Positions 7,665 to 15,744 of a DNA stretch of 42,756 nt are shown here, one piece after another. Below the pieces are notes generated by a model that was not told the DNA's origin, ran no database searches, and saw only the letters and a list, made by a program, of their open reading frames with translations. Both the position numbers and the translations under genes were made by a program. This DNA is from Fidelibacterota bacterium (lineage in GTDB: Bacteria > Fidelibacterota > Fidelibacteria > Fidelibacterales > Fidelibacteraceae): NCBI GenBank assembly GCA_028716785.1, contig JAQUPD010000018.1, forward strand, positions 1 through 42,756, in the 5' to 3' direction. The first letter of the stretch is position 1. Every line of letters starts with the position of its first letter.

Positions 7665-9866
7665 ATGAAAAACCGCAATTTTTTGGTATGGATCTTCTCT
7701 TTCTTTTTTCTATTTCCTATCCTTTTATCAGGAAATGAGGGGGGTCACCTTTGGGGCAGAGTATTACATCATGAAACAGGTGCTCCCTTAGAAGCGGTCA
7801 ATATTTACATAAAAAATACACCTTATGGTGCAGCTTCAGATCGCGATGGCTATTATGTTATTCATGATATTCCACCTGGCGAATATATTGTTCTTTTTTC
7901 AAGTATTGGATATAAATCCCAAGAATTCAAAAATGTCCGCATTGAAAACAACAAAACCCTTACACTGAATGTTTTTATGAGTCCCACTGTTTTAGAATAT
8001 AACGACATTATAACTGTAACGTCAACGCGTGGTCCTTCCCTTGTTACAGATGTCCCTGCCTCAGTAAATGTTTTGGATTTGGATAATCCTGAATATCAAG
8101 CTGCTCAAGATTTGGGAGAAATCCTTCAAAATATTCAAGGTGTTTTTATTAAAGATCAGGGAGGATTGGGAAGTACGAAAACTCTTTCACTGCGTGGTTC
8201 TACCTCAGGACAGGTCGTGGTATTATTAGATGGTCAGCGAATTAATAATCCTCAAACGGGGGAAGTGGATTTGAGCATGCTTTCTTTGGAAGGAGTAAAA
8301 AAAATTGAAGTGGTACGAGGAAGCAACTCCGCCCTTTACGGTGCTGATGCTATTGGAGGTGTCATTAACATTATCACACGATCCGAAGAAAAACCTCAAG
8401 AAGGATGGCGGGGTTCTATGAAAACTACCGGTGCCTCATTTGGAACAATGGCTCTCGAATCCTCCCTGAACATCTTTCCTAAACGCTTAGATATCAGTGC
8501 CTCAGGAAAATATCTCCGCTCTGAAGGAAATTTTACCTTTACAGATAATTATGGCCAGACAAAAACTCGATATAATGCAGATGTCGAATCTTTTGAACTC
8601 CAGGGTCGCATAGCTACAACGGTAGGGGAAGGTCTTTTTGCGCCTCATCTTGATGTAAGCGCTCGCCATCTTGAAGCAGAGCGTGGTGCACCTGGAACCA
8701 TAGAACCTTATTATTACCGGGCACGCATGTGGGATAAACAAAATCAGGCGACCCTGTTATTGACAAAAAAAGTCTTTTCTCCATGCCATGAACTACAATG
8801 GCAAACCTATTACTATGATACATGGAATCGCTATTTTAACGATGAATCGTTGCAAAAAATTGACTCTCGATTTAAAACGCGCACAGCAGGGAGTGAACTT
8901 CAAATGCGAAGCATCCTGAAAGAAGAAAACACTCTTACTTACGGCATGGGTTTCCGCCTTGATTATATGAAAAACCTCCAGCTCTCTACAGAAAAAGAAA
9001 GAACATCCGCCTACTTATTTACTGTCAGTGAAAATCAAATCCCAGTTCACCCTCTAACATTGCAAAAAATTTCCCTTGTCCCCTCAATCCGATATGATTG
9101 GAATTCCGATTATACCAATCGGTTTTCCCCAAAAATGGGGGTTGTCTTCAATTGGGGAGAAACATGGCTTACTTCCCTAAAAATGAATGTGGGACTCAGT
9201 TACAGGGCTCCCACCTTTAATGATTTATACTGGCCAGAAGATGCCTGGACGAAGGGGAATCCAGATTTAAAGCCTGAAAATGGGATGGATTGGGATATAG
9301 GCATTCGACTAAACTATCCCATTCTTAATAACGTTTATTTTGAATCTACCTATTTTGAAAATTATTTAAGCAACCTGATTATTTGGCAAGAAAAAGCTGG
9401 TTTGTGGATGCCCGATAATGTCCAAAGTGCTCGTATAAGGGGCGTTGAAAATAGTATAAAATTTTCTCCTCTAAAAAACTATTTAACGCTTCAAGCAAAT
9501 TATACATATATGGATGCACGGAATACCCATAAAAATATCCCAGCAGAGTATAACAAAATACTCGTTTATCGCCCTCAACATATTGTGAATGTTTCCCTCA
9601 CAACCCGTTTTGGCCATTTTTATGGAATGTACAGTTATCAATATATAAGTCGGCGGTATACTGATGTGACAAATGTCTGGAAAAACTCGCTGGAGCCCTA
9701 TCATCTTTCACATATCAGCGGTGGATACCAGATTCCTTTTAAAGCAGTAACCCTCAATATACATGCCCAGATAAAAAATGTTTTTAATACAGAGTATCGC
9801 GTGATTAAAAACATGCCTATTCCTGGTAGGGAATGGCGATTATCTTTTGGAATTGAAAAACATTAA
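7665..9866 (+). CDS. TonB-dependent receptor with CarboxypepD_reg domain, BtuB-like (second copy)
   Basis: This 733-residue receptor has a signal peptide and then an N-terminal carboxypeptidase-regulatory-like domain (about residues 27-110: GRVLHHETGAPLEAVNIYIK, SDRDGYYVIHDIPPGEY). The plug follows (LGEILQNIQGVFIKDQGG, VVVLLDGQRINNPQTGE, RGSNSALYGADAIGG), then a barrel. It shares YRAPTFNDLYWPEDAW and GNPDLKPENG with the preceding receptor, so the two are paralogues. The N-terminal domain is typical of receptors that work with surface lipoproteins in the FCB group. AAGGA upstream of the ATG supports the start. The next gene, 20 bases downstream, encodes a BtuG-like propeller lipoprotein, so together they resemble a BtuB-BtuG capture complex. 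The ligand is inferred. Confidence 0.85.
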   Translation: MKNRNFLVWIFSFFFLFPILLSGNEGGHLWGRVLHHETGAPLEAVNIYIKNTPYGAASDRDGYYVIHDIPPGEYIVLFSSIGYKSQEFKNVRIENNKTLTLNVFMSPTVLEYNDIITVTSTRGPSLVTDVPASVNVLDLDNPEYQAAQDLGEILQNIQGVFIKDQGGLGSTKTLSLRGSTSGQVVVLLDGQRINNPQTGEVDLSMLSLEGVKKIEVVRGSNSALYGADAIGGVINIITRSEEKPQEGWRGSMKTTGASFGTMALESSLNIFPKRLDISASGKYLRSEGNFTFTDNYGQTKTRYNADVESFELQGRIATTVGEGLFAPHLDVSARHLEAERGAPGTIEPYYYRARMWDKQNQATLLLTKKVFSPCHELQWQTYYYDTWNRYFNDESLQKIDSRFKTRTAGSELQMRSILKEENTLTYGMGFRLDYMKNLQLSTEKERTSAYLFTVSENQIPVHPLTLQKISLVPSIRYDWNSDYTNRFSPKMGVVFNWGETWLTSLKMNVGLSYRAPTFNDLYWPEDAWTKGNPDLKPENGMDWDIGIRLNYPILNNVYFESTYFENYLSNLIIWQEKAGLWMPDNVQSARIRGVENSIKFSPLKNYLTLQANYTYMDARNTHKNIPAEYNKILVYRPQHIVNVSLTTRFGHFYGMYSYQYISRRYTDVTNVWKNSLEPYHLSHISGGYQIPFKAVTLNIHAQIKNVFNTEYRVIKNMPIPGREWRLSFGIEKH

Positions 9867-9886
9867 CACCAGTAAAGGAGGTTCAG

Positions 9887-10906
9887 ATGAATCGAAAGGT
9901 ATGGATTGGAAGTATGGCCGTATTATTTACGGTATTTGCTTTTTGGGGATGTGAAGATAACCCTTCAGAGTCGGAAACGCCTGAAACATCCAGTGCTATT
10001 TACGTCTTGAATTCTGCAGCCACAAGCATTTCTGTGATTGACCTTGAAGGAGATACCGTATACAACAATGTCGTAACCGTAGGAACCTGGCCAAATCAGC
10101 TTGTCTATCGAAATGAAAAACTATATTGTGTGAACTCGGGTTCAAACAATATCATGGTTTTTGATGTTACCACATGGGAAGCAGAAACACCGATTGCACT
10201 GGGAGACGGGAAAAATCCCATGAACATGGCTTTTTATGATGATCGCTATGCCTTTGTTACGTGCTCTATGTCCAATGAAGTTTTAAAAATTGATACCCAA
10301 GAAAAAACTGTTGTTACTTCAACAACAACCGGTACAGGAGCAACGGGTATAGCAATCAGTGGTAACAAGGTTTATGTTTCAAACACGGGGTACGTAAGTT
10401 GGGATCAACCCTACGAACAAGGAACTGTCACCGTTGTAAATGCTGCAAATGGTGAGGTTCTTAAAACAATTAACGTGGGAACAAATCCTCAATCAATTGC
10501 TATCGCGTCTGATGGGAAGCTTCATGTTTGTTGCACAGGCGATTATGGTGAAAATCCAGGGTGTGCGAGTGTTATCGACCCCACTTCAGATACTGTGGTT
10601 GAAACCGTTGAAATTGGCGGTGCTCCGGGCTTAATAGCGACTGACCTTGTGAATGAATTGTCTTATCTCAGTGTTTGGGGAATGGGATGTATGGTTTACA
10701 AAACAACTGATTACACCATTCTTCATGATTCAGAAAATATGTTTCTTGGAAAAGGTGGCTCGGGAATTCTTGTAGATACCGAAGGTTATGTATGGGTCAG
10801 CGTATGGGACGACGATCAAGTTGTAAAAGCAAATGCAAGTGGGACAATCTTAAAAACTTATAATGTTGGTGATAGTCCCATGAGCCTTGCTCAACGTGTT
10901 TATTAA
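9887..10906 (+). CDS. YncE-like beta-propeller lipoprotein, BtuG-like
   Basis: This 339-residue protein starts with a hydrophobic leader and FAFWGC, a somewhat atypical lipobox that would lipidate Cys22. A Glu/Ser/Thr-rich linker follows and then repeated 40-45-residue blades (SAIYVLNSAATSISVIDLE, KLYCVNSGSNNIMVFDV, KVYVSNTGYVSW, GTVTVVNAANGEVLKTINVG). Blade spacing fits a seven-bladed YncE-type propeller. In Bacteroides thetaiotaomicron the surface lipoprotein BtuG is such a propeller. It binds B12 extremely tightly and caps BtuB. Placement directly after a BtuB-like gene supports the same role here. The ribosome-binding site AAAGGAGG is among the strongest in the window, and a strong terminator follows. 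Fold is confident; B12 binding is inferred from fold and neighbours. Confidence 0.75.
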   Translation: MNRKVWIGSMAVLFTVFAFWGCEDNPSESETPETSSAIYVLNSAATSISVIDLEGDTVYNNVVTVGTWPNQLVYRNEKLYCVNSGSNNIMVFDVTTWEAETPIALGDGKNPMNMAFYDDRYAFVTCSMSNEVLKIDTQEKTVVTSTTTGTGATGIAISGNKVYVSNTGYVSWDQPYEQGTVTVVNAANGEVLKTINVGTNPQSIAIASDGKLHVCCTGDYGENPGCASVIDPTSDTVVETVEIGGAPGLIATDLVNELSYLSVWGMGCMVYKTTDYTILHDSENMFLGKGGSGILVDTEGYVWVSVWDDDQVVKANASGTILKTYNVGDSPMSLAQRVY

Positions 10907-10912
10907 ACACCC

Positions 10913-10947
10913 AAAAAGGACGGGGGAGACTATCCTCCGTCCTTTTT
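10913..10947 (+). terminator. Rho-independent terminator after the BtuG-like gene
   Basis: AAAAAGGACGG (10913-10923) pairs perfectly with CCGTCCTTTTT (10937-10947). Pairing extends inward through GGGA and TCCT around a GACTA loop, giving about 15 base pairs with a G-U, and the T-run forms the 3' edge. It separates the receptor operon from ahcY. No clear promoter fits in the 29 bases before ahcY, so some readthrough may feed the downstream genes. Confidence 0.88.
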
Positions 10948-10976
10948 ATATTATCTCTTGATAAAAGGAATCAACA

Positions 10977-12182
10977 ATGAAATACTGTATTCACGATATA
11001 ACACTAGCAGAAACTGGACAGCAAAAGATTGACTGGGTTGGGAAGTGGATGAAGGTTGTAAATCGTCTTGTTCAAAAATTTGATAAAGAAAAGATCTTTC
11101 AAGAGAAACGGGTTGCCATGTGTATTCATTTGGAAGCAAAAACCGCATATCTTGCCGAGGTGATTCAAAAACTGGGCGCAGAAGTATGGATTACGAGCAG
11201 TAATTCGCTATCCACGAAAGATGATGTATGTGCAGCACTTGCTAAAAAAGGAATTCATGTGTTTGCCAAGCATGGCGCCTCTGAAAAGGAATATTGGTCA
11301 TACATTGATGCTATCACCGCTTCTAAACCCCATGCTGTTGTAGATGATGGTGGTGATATGTGTCGCTATCTTCATGAACATCCAGATTATACTACTCATC
11401 TTTGCGGAATTTGTGAAGAAACTACAACCGGTGTAAGCCGCGCTAAGCATCTTGCTGCAACTGGGTCTTTAAAATATCCTTCTTTGGGGATTAATGATGC
11501 TTTAAGTAAATATCTTTTTGATAATCGATATGGTACAGGACAATCCACCTGGACTGCCTTTGCTCATTTAACAAATATGTCAATTTCAGGTAAATGCGTT
11601 GTCGTTGCAGGATATGGCTGGTGTGGAAGAGGAGTTGCTACCATTGCCGCAGGGATGGGTGCAGATGTGATCGTTACGGAAATTGATCCTTGGAAAGCGC
11701 TAGAGGCAAAAATGGAGGGCTGCCGTGTAATGCCAATGCGTGATGCTGCTAAAGAAGGCGATATTTTTATAACAACAACAGGAGAAAAAAATATTCTTCG
11801 TCCAGAACATTTCAAAAGGATGAAAAATGGCGCTTTCTTGGCCAATGCCGGCCATTTTAATTATGAAATTGATGTGGAAGGATTAAAAAAAATGGCGGGA
11901 AATCCAGTAAAAGTCCACGACGACATTGAAGAATTCCCCCTTGAAGCTAATCGTTCCATTTATCTTTTAGCCCAAGGTGGAATTATTAATATTGCTGGAG
12001 GATTAGGCCATCCTGTGGAAATTCTGGATCTTAGTTTCGGCCTTCAGCTCGCATCTTTACATTATGTTCTATCCCACCCAAATCTAAAACCTGGCTATTA
12101 TCCTGTTCCACGAGAAATTGATGAATTGGTTGTTAAAGAACGCTTACTTGCTGATGGCGTGTCCATAGATCATGCTAACTAA
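10977..12182 (+). CDS. ahcY: S-adenosylhomocysteine hydrolase (adenosylhomocysteinase)
   Basis: This 401-residue enzyme reversibly splits S-adenosylhomocysteine into homocysteine and adenosine, using bound NAD. Family landmarks are all present: HLEAKTAYLAEVI near residue 51, VVDDGGDMC (catalytic Asp near 123), EETTTGVSRAK (Glu147-148), NDALSKYLFDN with Lys178, Asp182 and Asn183, and the NAD loop GYGWCGRG (212-219). The roughly 400-residue length and short C-terminus are those of the Thermotoga/archaeal subtype, which lacks the C-terminal extension of eukaryotic enzymes. AAAAGGA precedes the ATG. A nucleoside transporter gene follows 29 bases later. It could serve the methionine cycle, whose B12-dependent step uses the cobamides this locus seems to import. 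Some relatives prefer S-inosylhomocysteine. Confidence 0.93.
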   Translation: MKYCIHDITLAETGQQKIDWVGKWMKVVNRLVQKFDKEKIFQEKRVAMCIHLEAKTAYLAEVIQKLGAEVWITSSNSLSTKDDVCAALAKKGIHVFAKHGASEKEYWSYIDAITASKPHAVVDDGGDMCRYLHEHPDYTTHLCGICEETTTGVSRAKHLAATGSLKYPSLGINDALSKYLFDNRYGTGQSTWTAFAHLTNMSISGKCVVVAGYGWCGRGVATIAAGMGADVIVTEIDPWKALEAKMEGCRVMPMRDAAKEGDIFITTTGEKNILRPEHFKRMKNGAFLANAGHFNYEIDVEGLKKMAGNPVKVHDDIEEFPLEANRSIYLLAQGGIINIAGGLGHPVEILDLSFGLQLASLHYVLSHPNLKPGYYPVPREIDELVVKERLLADGVSIDHAN

Positions 12183-12211
12183 TAATGTCTAATTTAACGT
12201 GAGAGAATACC

Positions 12212-13510
12212 ATGAGATTTACCAGTTTTTTGGGCATTTTTATACTTCTTGCACTTGCCTGGCTTTTATCTTCAAATAAAAAGAATATTAATTGGCGAGC
12301 TGTGGGTTGGGGACTTGGGTTTCAGCTTTTGTTTGCTCTGTTTGTTTTTGTCATTCCCATTGGAACTCGCTTTTTTATGTTCATCAATAAAGTAGTCATC
12401 AAAGTACTTGAAGCTGCTATGGCTGGTTCCTATTTTGTTTTTGGCAGACTTGCTTTAGCTCCTGGTACAGTTAGTGCTTCTGGAGAAACTTCTTTGGGAT
12501 ATTTTCTTGCTTTTCAGGCGCTTCCTACCATTATCTTTTTTGCTGCTCTCGTTGCTATCCTCTATTATCTGGGAATTATGAATCGAATAATCCAGGGATT
12601 TTCATACATCTTTACAAAATTAATGCGAATCAGTGGCGCCGAATCGTGTAGTGCGGCATCTAATATCTTCGTTGGAATTGAATCTGCCCTCGTCATTAAA
12701 CCTTACTTGAATAAAATGACACGGTCAGAATTAAATACAATTTTGACGTGTGGAATGGCTACCATCGCGTCCAGTATGCTCGCCGTGTATACCTTTATCT
12801 TAAAAGCAGAATTCCCAATGATTGCAGGACATTTGGTTTCTGCATCAATCATGAATGCTCCTGCAGCAATTATTATCTCGAAATTGCTCCTCCCTGAAGA
12901 TGGCACTCCTGTTACACTGGGAGTCAATATCCGCCCTTACTATGAAAAGGATCCCAATCTTTTTGCATCCATCATAAATGGTGCAAATTCTGGTGTAAAA
13001 TTGGTTGTGGGTATTGTTTCAATGCTTATTGCTTTTTTAGGACTTGTTGAACTGGTCAATATGATTATTGGCTTTATTGGTACACCTATTAACAATGCTT
13101 TGAACATAAATTTTGACTGGAGTCTGGAAGGTATTCTCGGATATCTTTTTTATCCCCTAACGTTTATCCTCGGTATCCCTCTTGGAGATATTGGCCCATT
13201 ATCTGAAATAATTGGGCAACGTCTTATTTTAACTGAAGTTACCTCGTTTCAAAATTTATCATTGCTTATACAGTCTGGCGCTGTTTCATCTCCCCGTTCT
13301 ATTGTCATTACAACGTATGCCCTTACAGGATTTGCACACGTTGCCTCCATTGCCATTTTTGTCGGAGGCATCAGCGCCTTGGTCCCTAAACGGATAAAAG
13401 ACCTAAGTCAACTTGGCTTTAAAGCACTCCTTGGCGCAACATTAGCAAATTTATTAACAGCATCCGTTGCTGGCCTTTTTTATACCGGCGGATCAATCCT
13501 TATGCCTTAA
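12212..13510 (+). CDS. Concentrative nucleoside transporter (CNT/NupC family), altered substrate site
   Basis: This 432-residue, multi-pass inner-membrane protein matches the CNT family from N-terminus to C-terminus (ISGAESCSAASNIF, then LVSASIMNAPAAIIISKL, TTYALTGFAHVASIAIFVGG, and LGATLANLLTASVAGL). CNTs drive nucleosides inward with Na+ or H+. The usual GQTEAPL, whose Gln-Thr-Glu contact the base in the Vibrio protein, reads GIESALV here (Ile156-Glu157-Ser158). The ribose-contacting Asn of GFANFSS is His376. The ribose-contacting Glu (Glu342) and Ser (Ser379) remain. This suggests a non-standard nucleoside, possibly alpha-ribazole, or a product of the ahcY reaction. It follows ahcY by 29 bases. 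Family is certain, substrate unknown. Confidence 0.9.
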   Translation: MRFTSFLGIFILLALAWLLSSNKKNINWRAVGWGLGFQLLFALFVFVIPIGTRFFMFINKVVIKVLEAAMAGSYFVFGRLALAPGTVSASGETSLGYFLAFQALPTIIFFAALVAILYYLGIMNRIIQGFSYIFTKLMRISGAESCSAASNIFVGIESALVIKPYLNKMTRSELNTILTCGMATIASSMLAVYTFILKAEFPMIAGHLVSASIMNAPAAIIISKLLLPEDGTPVTLGVNIRPYYEKDPNLFASIINGANSGVKLVVGIVSMLIAFLGLVELVNMIIGFIGTPINNALNINFDWSLEGILGYLFYPLTFILGIPLGDIGPLSEIIGQRLILTEVTSFQNLSLLIQSGAVSSPRSIVITTYALTGFAHVASIAIFVGGISALVPKRIKDLSQLGFKALLGATLANLLTASVAGLFYTGGSILMP

Positions 13511-13532
13511 CATGACACCATCCTATTACATT

Positions 13533-13802
13533 ATGCAGGCTATGCCAAACATTGAACTCCATTGCCACTTTGAAGGTACCCTTACCTCGAATTCCCTCTT
13601 ACATAGAATCCGAATTTATGAACAAGAATCTTGGCTGTGTGATTATGATAAATTAATACATCATGTTGTATTCCACATGGTTGATCCCTTTCCCTTCATA
13701 GTGGCAGACTTAAAAAAACTAACGCTCTCAATACATAAAGCCTCTTTTTTTCACCATTTATTAAATAAGGTTTTAAAAGAAAATTTGAGACTTTTGGAAT
13801 AA
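13533..13802 (+). pseudogene. Adenosine deaminase-like remnant
   Basis: The frame encodes MPNIELHCHFEGTLTSNSLL, which matches the N-terminal metal-binding signature of adenosine/AMP deaminases (PKVELHCHLxGxL). It then loses clear similarity and stops after about 90 residues, where the family needs about 330. The HxH zinc pair is intact, but the rest of the barrel and its catalytic residues are missing. It therefore appears to be a deletion derivative rather than an active enzyme. It lies in the gap between the nucleoside transporter and the EamA permease, in the same direction. Once intact it would have deaminated adenosine, the product of the neighbouring hydrolase. A metal-binding mini-protein cannot be excluded. 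Confidence 0.65.
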
Positions 13803-13839
13803 TGTTGAATCAATATCTACTTTTTTGGAAGGATTTACT

Positions 13840-14751
13840 ATGGAAATAAGTTTGATGGGATTTCTTTTAGCAGCTCTATCAGGGCTAAGTCTTTCACTTA
13901 TTGGAATTGCTTTCAAACTTGGGCAATCAAAAAATGTTGTTCCACTCCACATCGCCACAAGCATTGGTATTTGTGGCATGATATTTTTCGGGATACAAGC
14001 TAACTGGACACTTATGAAAGAAATTCCTCTGTTTATTTATGGATTAGCTTTAATCAATGCCTTAGGACAAATAATTGCGATGGAATTAACGAAAGCTAGC
14101 TTAAAACGAGGGCCTTTATCTCCAGTTTGGTGTGCACTTAATTTGAATTTTCTTGTTGTTATTATTTATGCTGCCGTTGTGTACAACGAAACAATTCATT
14201 TTTTTCAAATCCTTGCCCTTGTTTCAGGACTGTTATGTGTTCTTGCTGCTTCTAATTTAGGAAACGATGAAAATGAAAAAGGGAAGAAGGGTTCCTTAAA
14301 AGATAAATTTTTATACGGATTCATGCTCATTATTATATTATTTAGCAACAGTATTGTTTTTCTTACAATTCGGGATTTGGGAAGTCGCATGATTCCTGGC
14401 GAGAATGCCACATATCTTGGGAAATATTTGCCAAACATTTACTTCATTTTATATGCTATGATGGCCATTGTTTGTGGTGCAGTTGTTTCACTCCAAAAAG
14501 TAAAACCAGAAAGTACAGGTTCTTTAATAAAACTTGGACTCATGGGTGGCGTCGGATCTATAGCAGGCCTCTTTTTACTGAGTCTGTGTGCTCGTTATCC
14601 TGCTGCTTTTGTTTTTACCATCAATGGAATGATTACCATTTTGGCAGGTACCTTGGCGTCTTCCTTTTTCTTTGGGGAAAAAAGAACGCTTGCTTGGTAT
14701 TTAACCATCAGTTTTGGCATTCTTGCCGTTATTCTTGCCAACTTGAACTAA
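13840..14751 (+). CDS. EamA/DMT-family inner-membrane permease
   Basis: This 303-residue protein has about ten predicted transmembrane segments arranged as two similar halves, the pattern of EamA drug/metabolite transporters. The first half begins MGFLLAALSGLSLSLIGIAF. The second begins KFLYGFMLIIILFSNSIVFL and closes with ISFGILAVILANLN. I took the ATG at 13840, preceded by GGAAGGA, rather than an in-frame TTG at 13825. The BtuF-like gene starts 13 bases after its stop, so they are almost surely co-transcribed. EamA members export or import small metabolites. In this locus it could move a cobamide precursor or lower-ligand compound, but nothing in the sequence fixes the substrate. Confidence 0.82.
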   Translation: MEISLMGFLLAALSGLSLSLIGIAFKLGQSKNVVPLHIATSIGICGMIFFGIQANWTLMKEIPLFIYGLALINALGQIIAMELTKASLKRGPLSPVWCALNLNFLVVIIYAAVVYNETIHFFQILALVSGLLCVLAASNLGNDENEKGKKGSLKDKFLYGFMLIIILFSNSIVFLTIRDLGSRMIPGENATYLGKYLPNIYFILYAMMAIVCGAVVSLQKVKPESTGSLIKLGLMGGVGSIAGLFLLSLCARYPAAFVFTINGMITILAGTLASSFFFGEKRTLAWYLTISFGILAVILANLN

Positions 14752-14764
14752 AAAGGAGAATACT

Positions 14765-15694
14765 ATGAAACACGTAAAATATTTAATGGTCTCTTTTCTT
14801 ATTCTTTTCCTTTGTCTGGCTTTTTCAGCCTGCAGTAAACTTGAAAAACCAACCATTGTCAGTTGCTCTTCTACAATGACTGAAATTATTTATGAAATTG
14901 GTGCAGGGGATCAAGTTTTAGGTGTCACAAGCTTTTGCTTTTTCCCTGAACAAGTGATAAAAGATAAAGAAATTGGACGTGTAAAAGTTATTGGCGATTT
15001 TGTCCATATTAATTTCGGTCTGATCGATTCAATAAAACCTGATTTAATTTTTACAGATACCAATATGCAACGAAAAATTGCCGATAGTCTGAGAGTGATG
15101 GGATATGCCGTTTATCATTTTGAACCAGCAAAACTTGAAGATGTCTATGACTGCATTACTAAGATTGGTGAAGTTACGGAGAATGGGAAAAAAGCACAGA
15201 AAATGGTTGATTCAATGAAAAAAGAGATGGATAACATTCGCGCTATCAGTTCGCAACGTGAACCCGTAAAAGTTTACATGGAAATCAATCACATGGGGCC
15301 TTGGACATTTGGAAGTGAATCCCCTTTGGATGGGATGATTGAAGCGGCAGGGGGTATAAATATTTTTGGCGATACGGCAACGGGCGTTTTTATAACATCA
15401 AATGCCGAGATTGTCCAAAGAAATCCCGATATTATTCTCTCTCCCATTTGGCTAGATGCAGAACTGGGAGGATGGACAGGAATTACACCTCTACGAGAAA
15501 TTTACACTCGTCCTGATTTTGAAAAGACAAACGCTGTAATCCGAAGTCGTGTACTCTATTATGATTCTGCCCTGATGAAACACTTTGGTCCACGACAGGT
15601 GGTAGCCACACAGAAACTGGCTTATCTGCTCCATCCGGAATATTTTGAATCCCCAAAGGGAACAATTCCCTGGGAATTAGGTTGGATAAAGTAA
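14765..15694 (+). CDS. BtuF-like cobalamin/siderophore ABC substrate-binding lipoprotein
   Basis: This 309-residue protein has a lipoprotein leader with lipobox FSAC (Cys near 23). A class-III periplasmic binding domain (Peripla_BP_2, BtuF/FhuD fold) follows: VSCSSTMTEIIYEIGAGDQV, then IKPDLIFTD near residue 95, and a long connecting helix KKAQKMVDSMKKEMD. The C-terminal lobe has VQRNPDIILSPIW. These proteins hand cobamides, haem or ferric chelates to an ABC importer. It closes the plus-strand run and has AAGGAG before the ATG. No permease or ATPase gene (btuC, btuD) follows, so those must lie elsewhere or be missing. Given the BtuB-like and BtuG-like genes upstream, cobamide is the best guess for its ligand. 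Confidence 0.82.
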   Translation: MKHVKYLMVSFLILFLCLAFSACSKLEKPTIVSCSSTMTEIIYEIGAGDQVLGVTSFCFFPEQVIKDKEIGRVKVIGDFVHINFGLIDSIKPDLIFTDTNMQRKIADSLRVMGYAVYHFEPAKLEDVYDCITKIGEVTENGKKAQKMVDSMKKEMDNIRAISSQREPVKVYMEINHMGPWTFGSESPLDGMIEAAGGINIFGDTATGVFITSNAEIVQRNPDIILSPIWLDAELGGWTGITPLREIYTRPDFEKTNAVIRSRVLYYDSALMKHFGPRQVVATQKLAYLLHPEYFESPKGTIPWELGWIK

Positions 15695-15744
15695 TATTTT
15701 CGCTAACTTGAAAACATTTACATAAGAAGGGAAACGTCCTTTGA

